A DNA stretch of 64,000 nucleotides from 40-80 sp964503665 (GCA_964503665.1 CAZDAR010000001.1:123305-187304); one strand, 5' to 3'; shown: positions 27,455 through 36,802, counted from the first letter of the stretch. Numbers and translations: made by a program. Notes: generated by a model not told the origin, from the letters alone.

Positions 27455-28291
27455 ATGAAAAAATTATTTGATGAATTATCGTACGAGGTAAGCAAGAGCA
27501 CAACGCGGAAGTATAGCACTAGCTTTTCGTTGGGGATTTTGGCATTATTGCCTTCCATTCGTCCAGCTATTTATGCGATATACGGCTATGTACGTTTAGC
27601 AGACGAAATTGTGGACAGCTTTCACGATTACGATAAAGCAAAATTGCTGAAACGTTTTAAAAATGAAACAGATCTAGCGTTGGAAGAAGGGATTTCACTA
27701 AATCCTCTTTTGCAATCTTTTCAAGAAACGGTACATAAATATAACATTGACAGGACATTAATCGACCAATTTCTACACAGTATGGAAATGGATTTACAAA
27801 AAGTCGATTACAATTCCTCGTTGTATGATGAATATATTTACGGTTCTGCCGAAGTTGTTGGATTGATGTGTTTGCAAGTTTTTACCAATGGAAATAAAGA
27901 GGAATTTGAAGCATTGAAACCGTATGCAAAGAAATTAGGTTCGGCGTTTCAAAAAGTCAACTTCTTACGAGATTTAAAAGACGATTATCATATCTTAGGA
28001 AGAACGTATTTTCCTGGTATTGATATGGAAGTATTTAATAACAACGTAAAAATCGAGATTGAAAAAGATATCGAAGCGGAGTTTAAAGAAGCTTTAATAG
28101 GCATTAAAAAACTACCTGTTTCAGCGAAATTTGGAGTTTATTTGGCCTATCGTTATTATGTGTCACTTTTTAAGAAAATTCAACAAACATCGGCCGAGAA
28201 GATAATTACCGAGCGTGTCCGTATTCCTAATTCTAAGAAAATGTCGTTGACGTTAAGAAGTTATGTACAATATAAAACGACTTTATTGTAA
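27455..28291 (+). CDS. crtB: Phytoene synthase (squalene/phytoene synthase family)
   Basis: A 278-residue trans-isoprenyl diphosphate synthase. Both aspartate-rich Mg2+ sites are present, DEIVD at residues 50-54 and DLKDD at 173-177, together with GYVRLADEIVDSFHDYD and NFLRDLKDDYH. It condenses two geranylgeranyl diphosphates to phytoene. The gene starts 10 bp after crtI. No crtE is in the operon, so GGPP must come from elsewhere. Confidence 0.92.
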   Translation: MKKLFDELSYEVSKSTTRKYSTSFSLGILALLPSIRPAIYAIYGYVRLADEIVDSFHDYDKAKLLKRFKNETDLALEEGISLNPLLQSFQETVHKYNIDRTLIDQFLHSMEMDLQKVDYNSSLYDEYIYGSAEVVGLMCLQVFTNGNKEEFEALKPYAKKLGSAFQKVNFLRDLKDDYHILGRTYFPGIDMEVFNNNVKIEIEKDIEAEFKEALIGIKKLPVSAKFGVYLAYRYYVSLFKKIQQTSAEKIITERVRIPNSKKMSLTLRSYVQYKTTLL

Positions 28292-28315
28292 GGTTTACAA
28301 AATATTAGATATAAA

Positions 28316-28777
28316 ATGAGATATCAATTAAAAAAATCACAGCAACTAAATTGCGATTTAGAAACCGTATGGAAATTTTTCTCTGCACCAGAAAATCTAG
28401 TGCGTATCACGCCAAAAGAAATGGGATTTGCGGTGCATTCAGCTGTTAAAGGTATTCCAATGTATGTTGGAATGGAAATAGATTACACTGTTACACCTTT
28501 GTTGAAAATTCCACTGAAATGGAAAACACGTATTACGCAGGTGGAAGATCGAAAGAGTTTTACCGATTTTCAAGAAAAAGGACCGTATAAATATTGGAAT
28601 CATCACCACGAATTTATTCCGAATGAAAAAGGAGTTTTCATGAAAGATACCATTGATTATGAATTACCTTTGGGTTTTCTAGGAAGTATAGTTAATCGTT
28701 TAATTGTTCGAAAAAAATTAGCGTCGATTTTTGACTATCGGACTAAAATTGCAGACGAATTGTTTAACTCAAATTGA
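28316..28777 (+). CDS. SRPBCC/START-like domain protein
   Basis: A 153-residue single-domain protein with the SRPBCC ligand-binding pattern: KSQQLNCDLETVWKFFSAPE at the N-terminus (helix between strands), PLKWKTRITQVEDRKSFTDF and a C-terminal helix. It is of the ligand-binding type linked in annotations to cell-division inhibitor SulA, with no real tie to SulA. In flavobacterial crt clusters such proteins often sit between crtB and crtZ, suggesting a hydrophobic-ligand role. Its stop is 8 bp before the crtZ start. Confidence 0.8.
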   Translation: MRYQLKKSQQLNCDLETVWKFFSAPENLVRITPKEMGFAVHSAVKGIPMYVGMEIDYTVTPLLKIPLKWKTRITQVEDRKSFTDFQEKGPYKYWNHHHEFIPNEKGVFMKDTIDYELPLGFLGSIVNRLIVRKKLASIFDYRTKIADELFNSN

Positions 28778-28784
28778 AAAAAGC

Positions 28785-29243
28785 ATGAATTTTCTAATAG
28801 TTTTAGTGGTATTCTTTGCAATGGAAGGTGCTACTTGGCTCATTCATAAATACATCATGCATGGCTTTTTATGGATTTTACACGCCGATCATCACGACCA
28901 TAGTAACGAAGGACAACTAGAGAAAAACGATTATTTCTTTGTCATTTTTGCACTTCCCGCAATTGCGGTAATGTATTATGGCAGTACACTTGGATATAAC
29001 TATGTTTTTTACATTGGTTTAGGAATCAGTATTTATGGAATGGCTTATTTTTTCGTGCACGATATTTTTATTCATCAGCGCGTTCCATTTTTAAGAAACA
29101 CACAAAATCCCTATTTACTGGCGATTCGTCGCGCACATAAACAACATCATAAACATTTGGGCAAAGAGGAAGGTGAGTGTTTTGGATTTTTGTGGGTACC
29201 CGTGAAATATTTCAAAATGTATTTTAATAAAAATAAGGCATGA
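28785..29243 (+). CDS. crtZ: Beta-carotene hydroxylase (CrtZ, fatty acid hydroxylase superfamily)
   Basis: A 152-residue membrane di-iron hydroxylase, starting at the ATG at 28785 (the frame extends upstream in the SRPBCC coding region, which I reject). Histidine boxes are HKYIMHG, HADHHDH, HDIFIHQR and HKQHHKH, the complete eight-or-more-His set of CrtZ. It adds 3-hydroxyl groups to beta-carotene rings to give zeaxanthin. The last 4 bases (ATGA) overlap the next gene, indicating coupling. Confidence 0.92.
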   Translation: MNFLIVLVVFFAMEGATWLIHKYIMHGFLWILHADHHDHSNEGQLEKNDYFFVIFALPAIAVMYYGSTLGYNYVFYIGLGISIYGMAYFFVHDIFIHQRVPFLRNTQNPYLLAIRRAHKQHHKHLGKEEGECFGFLWVPVKYFKMYFNKNKA

Positions 29244-29938
29244 AACCATACACCTACTTATTGGTTGATTTCTTAACAATTATTGTTTGCTTTATCGCTT
29301 CATTTAATAAAAGAATATTATTCAATAGACTTTTTGGTGCGTATTTAAAAGCGGCGATTGTGGCAGCCATTCCTTTCATTGCTTGGGATGTGTGGTTTAC
29401 CAAAATAGGGGTTTGGTGGTTCAATACTGACTATACAACAGGTATAATACTTCTTGGATTACCGTTGGAGGAGTGGCTTTTCTTTTTCTGTATTCCGTTT
29501 GCGTGTGTTTTTACTTATTTCTGCTTGGATAAATTTTTCAACTTAAATTGGACCAACGTATTCAATAAATACCTAACTTGGATAACTATATTAGTAGGCG
29601 TTGGAATAGCGATTGTTTTTCACGATAGAATTTATCCTTTTGTCACAGGATTGGTGACTGCCACAATAATTGCGTATTTATATTATGTGGCAAAAGTAGA
29701 TTGGATTGGTAAAGCCTCGTTTGCCTTTATGGTTTTATTACCTGGTTTTTTTATGGTAAACGGTGTGTTGACAGGAACAGGTTTGGATGTACCGATTGTG
29801 AACTATAATCCGGATGAAATTTTGAATATCCGACTATTAACCATTCCAATTGAAGATACCGTATATGGTTATGCTCAATTTCTATTGGTGATTTATTTAT
29901 TTAAACGATTTAAAACTTCTAAACATGAAAAAGTATAA
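29240..29938 (+). CDS. Lycopene beta-cyclase, CrtYcd/YB-YC type
   Basis: A 232-residue membrane protein with about six to seven helices made of two lycopene-cyclase-domain repeats. The first repeat has IAWDVWFTKIGVWWFN and LPLEEWLFFFCIPF, the P-x-E-E motif of the family; the second carries DVPIVNYNPDEI and IPIEDTVYGY. It cyclises lycopene ends to beta rings in the membrane. This type is of the fungal/archaeal/actinobacterial heterodimer-derived class, widespread in Bacteroidetes. Overlap with crtZ is 4 bp, with the lipocalin gene 14 bp. Confidence 0.9.
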   Translation: MKPYTYLLVDFLTIIVCFIASFNKRILFNRLFGAYLKAAIVAAIPFIAWDVWFTKIGVWWFNTDYTTGIILLGLPLEEWLFFFCIPFACVFTYFCLDKFFNLNWTNVFNKYLTWITILVGVGIAIVFHDRIYPFVTGLVTATIIAYLYYVAKVDWIGKASFAFMVLLPGFFMVNGVLTGTGLDVPIVNYNPDEILNIRLLTIPIEDTVYGYAQFLLVIYLFKRFKTSKHEKV

Positions 29939-30485
29939 AATTATCACAGGAACAACATTAGCTTTAGGATGGATGTCATTTTTGACGTCATGCGCTTCAA
30001 TTCCGCCAAAAGCAACTGCTGTCAGTAACTTTGATGTGAATCGTTATTTAGGAACATGGTATGAAGTTGCTCGGTTCGATTTTCGTTTTGAAAAGGACTT
30101 AGATAATACGATGGCACAATACAGCTTGAATAAAAAAGGAAATGTAAGCGTATTGAATAGCGGTCACAATTTCAAAACAGATGAATGGAAATCAGCAGAT
30201 GGTGTGGCTAAGTTTAGAAATAGTAAAGAGGTTGCTGCATTGAAAGTGAGCTTTTTTGGACCATTTTATTCAGGCTATAACGTTATTGCTTTAGATAATG
30301 AGTATAAATACGCATTGATAGCAGGTAAAGATTTGGATTATTTATGGATTCTTTCTCGTGAGAAAACGATTCCTGAGAATATTAAAAAGGAATACTTAAA
30401 AATTGCAGCGGATGTTGGTTATGATATTTCACGACTTATATGGGTAAAACACGATAAGGAAAGTCCGTTTTTAAATGGAAAATAA
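29925..30485 (+). CDS. Outer membrane lipocalin (Blc-like) lipoprotein
   Basis: A 186-residue lipocalin with a signal peptide and lipobox (LTSC, Cys at about residue 23). The family signature YLGTWYEVARFDFRFEKDL is at residues 41-59, followed by TMAQYSL and a second conserved region KVSFFGPFYSGYNVIALD. Bacterial Blc binds lysophospholipids and fatty acids at the outer membrane. Its position within the carotenoid operon, overlapping cyclase and photolyase genes, suggests a role with hydrophobic products or oxidised membrane lipids; a carotenoid ligand is only an inference. Confidence 0.88.
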   Translation: MKKYKIITGTTLALGWMSFLTSCASIPPKATAVSNFDVNRYLGTWYEVARFDFRFEKDLDNTMAQYSLNKKGNVSVLNSGHNFKTDEWKSADGVAKFRNSKEVAALKVSFFGPFYSGYNVIALDNEYKYALIAGKDLDYLWILSREKTIPENIKKEYLKIAADVGYDISRLIWVKHDKESPFLNGK

Positions 30486-31773
30486 GATTGTCGTATTCTG
30501 GTTTAGAAGAGATTTGCGGTTGGAGGATAACGTTGGTCTACATCACGCTTTATCTGCTCGTTTTCCAGTGTTGCCTATTTTTATTTTTGATACCACTATT
30601 TTAGAAAAACTCGACGATAAAAAAGATAGACGAGTAGATTATATTCACCAAGCGCTAACCACTATTAACGCTGAATTAAAAAAATACGGTTCCCAAATAA
30701 CCACTTATTGGGGAAATCCATTGGAAGTTTTTACTGAACTTTCTGAAAAGTACGACATTCAAGACGTTTATTGTAATCGCGATTATGAACCGTCAGGAAT
30801 CAAGCGAGATACGGTCATTTATAATTTCTTGCAATCAAAGAATAGTTCACTGAAAGCGTATAAAGATCAAGTTATTTTTGACAAAAAAGATATTCTTAAA
30901 GCAGACGGAACACCTTATACTGTTTACACGCCTTATGCCAAAAAGTGGCGCGAAAATCTTTCAGAAGAAAACTATCAAACGGTCGAAATAAATCCTGAAA
31001 TTTTTTTTCAACAAGCGTATAAACCGATTCATTCGTTAGCTGAAATTGGATTTGAAAAAACGGATATGCTGTTTGAAAAACCTACATTGAATCCTGCGAT
31101 TATTGATGAATACAATAAGTACAGAGATTATCCAGCAATGGAACTTACGACACAGCTTGGAGTTGCTTTGCGTTTCGGTACGATTAGTATTCGAAAATGT
31201 GTGAAATTTGCTTTGGAACATAATCAAACGTGGTTGTCAGAATTGATTTGGCGAGAGTTCTTCATGCAAATTCTATATCATTTTCCAAAAGTGGTGCATC
31301 AATCGTTTAAGGAACGCTATGATTATATTAATTGGCGAAATAATGAAGCTGAATTTCACAGTTGGTGTGAAGGTCAAACTGGTTATCCCATTGTAGATGC
31401 TGGAATACGTCAATTGAATTCTACTGGATTTATGCACAATCGTGTGAGAATGGTGGTCGCAAGTTTCCTATGCAAGCATTTATTAATCGACCGGCGTTGG
31501 GGAGAAGCTTATTTTGCCCAAAAGCTAAATGATTATGATTTGTCGGCGAACAATGGAAATTGGCAATGGGCAGCAGGAAGCGGTTGTGATGCCGCACCTT
31601 ATTTCAGAGTTTTTAGCCCAGATCGACAAACCGAGCGATTTGATAAAGATTTTTCGTACATTCGAAAATGGGTCCCAGAATATGATACGGAAGAATATAT
31701 TCAACCAATTGTTGAACATTCTTTTGCAAGAGAAAGAGCGTTGGAAGTGTATGGGAATGCATTAAAGAAATAA
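30475..31773 (+). CDS. Cryptochrome/DNA photolyase family protein (class I CPD-like)
   Basis: A 432-residue flavoprotein. The N-terminal alpha/beta domain starts VVFWFRRDLRLEDNVGL. The FAD domain has WREFFMQILYHFP, GQTGYPIVDAGIRQL, and the signature ANNGNWQWAAGSGCDAAPYF, with the Asn and Trp used in FAD chemistry and electron transfer. This length and motif set fits class I CPD photolyase, which splits cyclobutane pyrimidine dimers under blue light. Cryptochrome function cannot be excluded. It overlaps the lipocalin gene by 11 bp and so belongs to the operon. Confidence 0.92.
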   Translation: MENKIVVFWFRRDLRLEDNVGLHHALSARFPVLPIFIFDTTILEKLDDKKDRRVDYIHQALTTINAELKKYGSQITTYWGNPLEVFTELSEKYDIQDVYCNRDYEPSGIKRDTVIYNFLQSKNSSLKAYKDQVIFDKKDILKADGTPYTVYTPYAKKWRENLSEENYQTVEINPEIFFQQAYKPIHSLAEIGFEKTDMLFEKPTLNPAIIDEYNKYRDYPAMELTTQLGVALRFGTISIRKCVKFALEHNQTWLSELIWREFFMQILYHFPKVVHQSFKERYDYINWRNNEAEFHSWCEGQTGYPIVDAGIRQLNSTGFMHNRVRMVVASFLCKHLLIDRRWGEAYFAQKLNDYDLSANNGNWQWAAGSGCDAAPYFRVFSPDRQTERFDKDFSYIRKWVPEYDTEEYIQPIVEHSFARERALEVYGNALKK

Positions 31774-31777
31774 AAAC

Positions 31778-32683
31778 ATGAGTAAAATATTAATCGCTGG
31801 TGGAACTGGATTTGTAGGGAAAGCATTGATTTCCTATTTAAGTGGAAAAGGCTACGAATTGTCCGTCTTAACACGAAATAAAGTAAATGGAAATGATAAA
31901 GTAAGCTACTATCAATGGGATATTGAAAAAGGCTATATTGATCCAGAAGCATTTGAAGGTGTAGATATTATTATCAACATGACAGGTGCCAATATTGGAG
32001 AAAAACGTTGGACAGAAAAGCGTAAAAAAGAAATAGTCGATAGTCGTGTAAATGCTATACAGTTACTTTATAAATGTGTTTCCGAAAATAATTTTCTCAT
32101 CAAAACACTTATTTCTTCCTCTGCTACTGGCTATTATGGAGCGGTTACAACCGATACAATTTTTGATGAAACTTCTTCAAAAGGGAAAGACTTTTTAGCG
32201 GCTGTTTGCAGTCAATGGGAAAATGCAGCGAAACAATTTTCAGGATTAGGAGCACGCGTCATTATTTTGCGAAAAGGTGTCGTTGTTGGGAAAGGTGGTG
32301 GTATGTATCAAAAAATAGCACCGTTAGCGAAGAAAGGGATTAATCCAGCTGTGGGAACTGGAGAACAATATATGGCGTTGATTGATATGCGCGACTTGAC
32401 CCGATTGTATGATTTTCTATTAACACATCCTGAAATCAGCGGAATTTTTAATGCTGTTTCGTCCGATCATATTACCATGAATGAATTAGCGAAAGACTTT
32501 TTATCTCATTTTAATAGGAAAACTTTTTTACCGAATGTTCCTGGTTTTGTCATTCAATTGCTATTTGCTGAAATGGCGACGATGCTTTTAAACGGATCAA
32601 GAGTGAGCAATAAAAAAATTAAAGAATGGGGATTCAAATTTCACTACGAAACGCTTGCCAAATCCTTAGAGGATGAAGCTTAA
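31778..32683 (+). CDS. TIGR01777 family NAD-dependent epimerase/dehydratase-like protein
   Basis: A 301-residue short-chain-dehydrogenase-like protein of the YfcH/TIGR01777 family. The N-terminal ILIAGGTGFVGKALISYL is the Rossmann loop. Family-specific segments are TGANIGEKRWTEKRKKEI and SSATGYYG. The extended-SDR Y-x-x-x-K is absent, as usual for this family. Substrate is unknown. It starts 4 bp after the photolyase stop, so it is cotranscribed. In some actinobacteria this domain is fused with an SRPBCC domain (from memory); here the SRPBCC gene is in the same operon. Confidence 0.88.
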   Translation: MSKILIAGGTGFVGKALISYLSGKGYELSVLTRNKVNGNDKVSYYQWDIEKGYIDPEAFEGVDIIINMTGANIGEKRWTEKRKKEIVDSRVNAIQLLYKCVSENNFLIKTLISSSATGYYGAVTTDTIFDETSSKGKDFLAAVCSQWENAAKQFSGLGARVIILRKGVVVGKGGGMYQKIAPLAKKGINPAVGTGEQYMALIDMRDLTRLYDFLLTHPEISGIFNAVSSDHITMNELAKDFLSHFNRKTFLPNVPGFVIQLLFAEMATMLLNGSRVSNKKIKEWGFKFHYETLAKSLEDEA

Positions 32684-32698
32684 TCAATCAATTTAATC

Positions 32699-32716
32699 AA
32701 AATAAAGCTTTATTTT
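32699..32716 (+). terminator. AT-rich palindrome after the crt operon, possible weak terminator
   Basis: A perfect 18-base palindrome ending in four T lies 15 bp after the TIGR01777 stop. Its low GC content makes termination uncertain; it may be partial, letting the UbiA-like gene be read from the operon. Confidence 0.35.
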
Positions 32717-32766
32717 CTAAAAGAAACGGTTATTTTTAAAGTCCTATTTAAAACGATAAAATTAGT

Positions 32767-33522
32767 TTGAAAGCGTTAAAGGAATATATTATTGATAGCC
32801 AGCTGTATGTTTCTTTGATGGGAACTTTGCTAGCCTCCTTTTTCATGTTAGAGCAAGAAACATTTCGTTTCCCTACCTTTTTTCTCCTTTTTCTCACCTA
32901 TTTTAGTGGTTATCTTTATACGGAGTTTCAATATTCACATAATATACGTAAGGTATTGCTTTTCAACTTTATAGCAACAATTGTTTGTGTTGTTTTAATC
33001 ATACAAAATCATAATATCGAACGATTGTATAAGTTGGCAATTATCTGTTTTTTAGGGCTTTTATACAATAGCTCATTTCTTAAAATTAATATTCGTAAAA
33101 TTCCTTTTTTGAAAGTCTTTTATGTTGGTTTTGTTTGGGGTTTGATGAATGCGTGGCTTAGTTTTGAAGTCTTTAATTTACCTATTTTCGGAATAACTTT
33201 TTTATTTATCACTGCATTGACGTTGCCCTTCGATATTCATGATATGGAAACTGATGGAGGTCACGTGATCACTTTTCCTCATATTATTGGCGTGCAAAAA
33301 ACGAAGGTGCTTGCATACATCTTAACAACACTTTCTTTGATTATTGCTCTATTTTACTTGGAATCATTGTATCTGATTGCTTTTTACTTCACCTACTTAA
33401 TTACAATAGTGTTAATTTATTTTTCTAAAAAGACCAATAAAGATTATTATTTTTCACTACTTGTTGAAAGCTGCTCAGGATTACCGTTACTATTTTTAGG
33501 AATGCTTCAGTTTTTCTATTGA
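32767..33522 (+). CDS. UbiA-like membrane protein (prenyltransferase family, first Asp motif lost)
   Basis: A 251-residue protein with about eight helices, starting at a TTG. The second UbiA aspartate motif is clear (LPFDIHDMETDGG at about residues 156-168), followed by ITFPHIIGVQKTKVL as in UbiA family members. The first motif (N-D-x-x-D) expected in the loop after helix 2 is replaced by YTEFQYSHNIRK, with only one Glu. It may therefore not bind prenyl diphosphate in the normal way. The gene lies 83 bp after the carotenoid operon, so a lycopene elongase-like or quinone role is possible, but not supported by motifs. Confidence 0.65.
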   Translation: MKALKEYIIDSQLYVSLMGTLLASFFMLEQETFRFPTFFLLFLTYFSGYLYTEFQYSHNIRKVLLFNFIATIVCVVLIIQNHNIERLYKLAIICFLGLLYNSSFLKINIRKIPFLKVFYVGFVWGLMNAWLSFEVFNLPIFGITFLFITALTLPFDIHDMETDGGHVITFPHIIGVQKTKVLAYILTTLSLIIALFYLESLYLIAFYFTYLITIVLIYFSKKTNKDYYFSLLVESCSGLPLLFLGMLQFFY

Positions 33523-33526
33523 GAAA

Positions 33527-36500
33527 CTATTCGATATTTGATCGTATCAGAGCAACGTGTCCCATTTTCCGGATTTCCTTTCCGTTGCCATCTAATACAT
33601 TTATTTGATAACCGTAAACGCCAAAAGGAGCTTTCATTCCGTTATTCATGATGCCATCCCAGCCTATTTTGATGTCATCAGAAGTGAACATTACATTGTT
33701 CCAACGGTCGAAAATAACCATACTGTAATGCTGAATTTCCGCCAAGTTAATGACAGGAAAGAAAATAGGATTATGTCCGCCAGGTGTAAAAGCATTCGGA
33801 ATATAAATCAATGGATCAAAGACGTAGCACACTTCATTCGATTCACTTTTTTCCGTAAATCCAAAGATATTTTGACCTTCAATGGCTACCACATAGTAAC
33901 ACACTTTTCCATCCATGAAGATATTTTCATCTAGTTGATCTTCAAAGTTGAGCTGATTGCCAGAGCCCATAAATATCGCTGGCCATCCATAGTTACCATT
34001 TATAGATCGATACAGCTCGTAATGCGCCACGTCTCCATCAAAAATGGAATAGGGAGACCAATGCACATTTAATGTCATGGAAGCTTCATTCACTTGGTTC
34101 ACTTTTGTTAAAATAGTAGTTACTTCATTCGCAGGATTTACTGGAGATCCACAACTATCTAAGTATGAAACGCGGTAAGTATATGACGCTTCATTTACAT
34201 CGATTTCTTTTGTGTCCAAATATTCATTTTCAGGTCCATTGATAGTAACTCTTCCAATTTCTTCAAACGTATTTCCCTTTTTTCGTTCGATGACTAAATC
34301 TGTCATGTAGGGTAGAACTTCCATGTAATGCTTAATTAAAATAGCATCTCCTTGGACTGTAGCAACTTTTGTGTAATGGAACGAAGGAGCTTGACTGGCA
34401 ATTTTAACTATTTTAATGAGATTTGAAAAAGCTACAGTGCCGTTTAAACTGATGCCTTTGATAAATATAGCGGTGGAATCTTCATTTGCTACGGAAAATA
34501 ATTTGGTGTAGCTATTAATTATCGTGTCGACGGCCACCCAACCTTGTGCGGTTTCCTTGAAAATGACATAGCTAATAGCGCCGTTCCAACCTTTGTACGA
34601 AGACCAATTTAGACGGACGTTTTTGGCGCATGGGTCATACGTGTAGGAAACAAAAATCGAGGAATGTAAACCCGATTTTGCCGATGTTTGGAAAGTAACA
34701 GGAACGGTTTCGGTAAAACAAGAGTCAAAAGCTGAAATTGAGTAGGTGACTGGTCCGTCAGATGTACTTGTCGTATGTGTGTACGAAGTGTTGTTTTGTC
34801 CGTAAACGGTATCTATTTCGTAAAGAATATTATTAGCGTTTGCCTTGTAGATAATGTAACCATACGTGTCGGAAGCAGTGCTAGGCGTCCAACTAATAAC
34901 GGCTTCTCCTGTTAAAGTGTCTATACTTACTGAAGCAATTTCAGGCATTAAAGGTGCGATTTTATCTTTAAAAGTATCGCCTTCGATATTCGATGAAAAC
35001 GAACAGTTTCCATGAGTTATACCTACTTGATAATTGAAAAATGCCTTACAAATACTGATGGTGTCACGGTAAACGGTGGTGGCTTTCGGGACGCTATCAT
35101 ACAGTGTCCAATTTCCAGTAGGATATTCTCGATAGATGTAATAATAGTCTCCAAAGTTTGTCATTGTAGCACTCGGCGCATTCCATTGTAAAACAGCTGT
35201 TCCATTTTGTGGATTTTGTAACACTAATTTTATCGGTGAAACACTTGGTGTATTAATCAAGCCACCACTACAATTACTGGTGTAAGCAATGTGAAATGAT
35301 GTATAATTTCCTGCTGGGATAGTAGCTGTTGTTTGCGTGAGTGAATTGATTGTGACTAGATTGTTATTTTGACTGTCTTGAATGTAAAAAGGAGGTGTTA
35401 ATGTTCCCGTATTTTTTAAGGTCAATACATATGAATTGTCCGGTTGAACTTGGATACATTCAATCTCAGGATTACTATTTCCATCTGGATTGAGCACATT
35501 TACTTGTATGGTACGATAGACAAACTTTGGAATTTGACAGTAATTATCTTTCGCCTGAAGAACGAACGTATAGGTCTTACTATTTTGTAAAACGCCATCG
35601 CTTACAAGATGATTACACGACGTGTTCCAGTCAAAAGAAACCGTTTTTGTTCCGCTAAAGCTAATAGGAGCTGTTTGATTTAGTGTGGCACAAGGTGTTG
35701 TATTACAGCCTGTCGTAGGAGAAATGAAATTCGCACCAAACATCTCACCACTCGCCGTTACTAAAACGGTTTGTACTTGTCCATCTTGTAGTAAATCGTT
35801 GTCAGTTATCGTAAAGTCAACATGAACGTTATTTCCAGCGATGACATCAATTGCCGTCGTTGTTGGAATACTCGACGTAACAATTGGAGCATTATTTGTC
35901 GGAAGACAGTTTTGCACTAATATTTGAAACTCACGTTGAATGGTACTCCATTTGTCTCCATTTTTATACGAGGTAATTTCTACTTTAATAACAAAGTTAC
36001 CAGTTGTATGTGATTCAAAGGAGATAGCGCCCGATTGTGGATTTAAACTAAAGTTCTGATTGAGTGCATCAAAACTCGCATCTGGCGTAGGTGAAGTATA
36101 AGTAAAATTGGCTTCGTATTGTAATTCAATAGGATCTAATGGTGGATTGAAAATGTTATTGGTGATATTGTCTAGCGGTTTTCCCATCGTGAAGACTAAC
36201 GAGTCATGATCGGGGTCGTATGCATTCATATTATAGGTAAAAGACTCTCCTTTACAAATAATAATAACTGGATTTTCTTGAAATTGAGGTGAACTATCAA
36301 CACATCCAGAAGTGTTTGTTTTGAAAATTGTCGCTGCGATCGTTATTCCGTGATTGGTTGGGTCAACAAGATTGGTGATGCCTGTATTTCTAGAAAAACT
36401 ATCATAAGTTAATATCCAGCCATTTGCAGGAGGTGTTCCCACTAAGGTAATTGGATTACTTCGATAAACGATTCGCTCAATCGCTCCAGGGCCATTCCCA

Positions 36501-36802
36501 GTAAAACTGCCATTTCCACATAGGATTGGACTAGGAGAACCACTCACTGGTTTGCACGTTGGTGATATATCATAACGCCCCACAAAGAGCATTTGAATGC
36601 TAGAAAGAGAAGGATTGTTCCACATCCTCACTGTTTCCTGAGTGGAACTGATGTTAGTTTGATTACAATCTCTGTAAATAGCCAGTTCAAAGACATACTG
36701 ATTTCCTTGACATTTCCACGTAATTTCTCCGCCCATAATGTGAGTAGCACTGACAATCGGGATAAAAAAAAGGAAAGAAATTACAATCAGAAAATGTCTC
36801 AT
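33527..36802 (-). CDS. Large secreted FN3-rich protein with type IX (gliding motility type) sorting domain
   Basis: A 1091-residue protein. The signal peptide is about residues 1-19, with mature start HIMGGEITWKCQG, a conserved Bacteroidetes N-terminus. Beta-rich repeats fill the middle; FN3-like domains are suggested by NGTAVLQWNAPSATMTN and GEAVISWTPSTASDTYGY. The last ~90 residues are a CHU_C/type B sorting domain (IPNAFTPGG-like, FDRWNNVMFTS, WDGIMNNGMKAPFGVYGY) for export by the type IX system. Function is probably adhesive. Start at ATG near 36802; stop is 4 bp from the UbiA-like gene on the other strand. Confidence 0.85.
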   Translation of the reverse strand: MRHFLIVISFLFFIPIVSATHIMGGEITWKCQGNQYVFELAIYRDCNQTNISSTQETVRMWNNPSLSSIQMLFVGRYDISPTCKPVSGSPSPILCGNGSFTGNGPGAIERIVYRSNPITLVGTPPANGWILTYDSFSRNTGITNLVDPTNHGITIAATIFKTNTSGCVDSSPQFQENPVIIICKGESFTYNMNAYDPDHDSLVFTMGKPLDNITNNIFNPPLDPIELQYEANFTYTSPTPDASFDALNQNFSLNPQSGAISFESHTTGNFVIKVEITSYKNGDKWSTIQREFQILVQNCLPTNNAPIVTSSIPTTTAIDVIAGNNVHVDFTITDNDLLQDGQVQTVLVTASGEMFGANFISPTTGCNTTPCATLNQTAPISFSGTKTVSFDWNTSCNHLVSDGVLQNSKTYTFVLQAKDNYCQIPKFVYRTIQVNVLNPDGNSNPEIECIQVQPDNSYVLTLKNTGTLTPPFYIQDSQNNNLVTINSLTQTTATIPAGNYTSFHIAYTSNCSGGLINTPSVSPIKLVLQNPQNGTAVLQWNAPSATMTNFGDYYYIYREYPTGNWTLYDSVPKATTVYRDTISICKAFFNYQVGITHGNCSFSSNIEGDTFKDKIAPLMPEIASVSIDTLTGEAVISWTPSTASDTYGYIIYKANANNILYEIDTVYGQNNTSYTHTTSTSDGPVTYSISAFDSCFTETVPVTFQTSAKSGLHSSIFVSYTYDPCAKNVRLNWSSYKGWNGAISYVIFKETAQGWVAVDTIINSYTKLFSVANEDSTAIFIKGISLNGTVAFSNLIKIVKIASQAPSFHYTKVATVQGDAILIKHYMEVLPYMTDLVIERKKGNTFEEIGRVTINGPENEYLDTKEIDVNEASYTYRVSYLDSCGSPVNPANEVTTILTKVNQVNEASMTLNVHWSPYSIFDGDVAHYELYRSINGNYGWPAIFMGSGNQLNFEDQLDENIFMDGKVCYYVVAIEGQNIFGFTEKSESNEVCYVFDPLIYIPNAFTPGGHNPIFFPVINLAEIQHYSMVIFDRWNNVMFTSDDIKIGWDGIMNNGMKAPFGVYGYQINVLDGNGKEIRKMGHVALIRSNIE

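Noticed and set aside
28731..28784. Extension of the crtZ frame upstream of the ATG at 28785
   Set aside because: It runs inside the SRPBCC gene and adds residues unlike CrtZ; the ATG at 28785 gives the normal CrtZ start.
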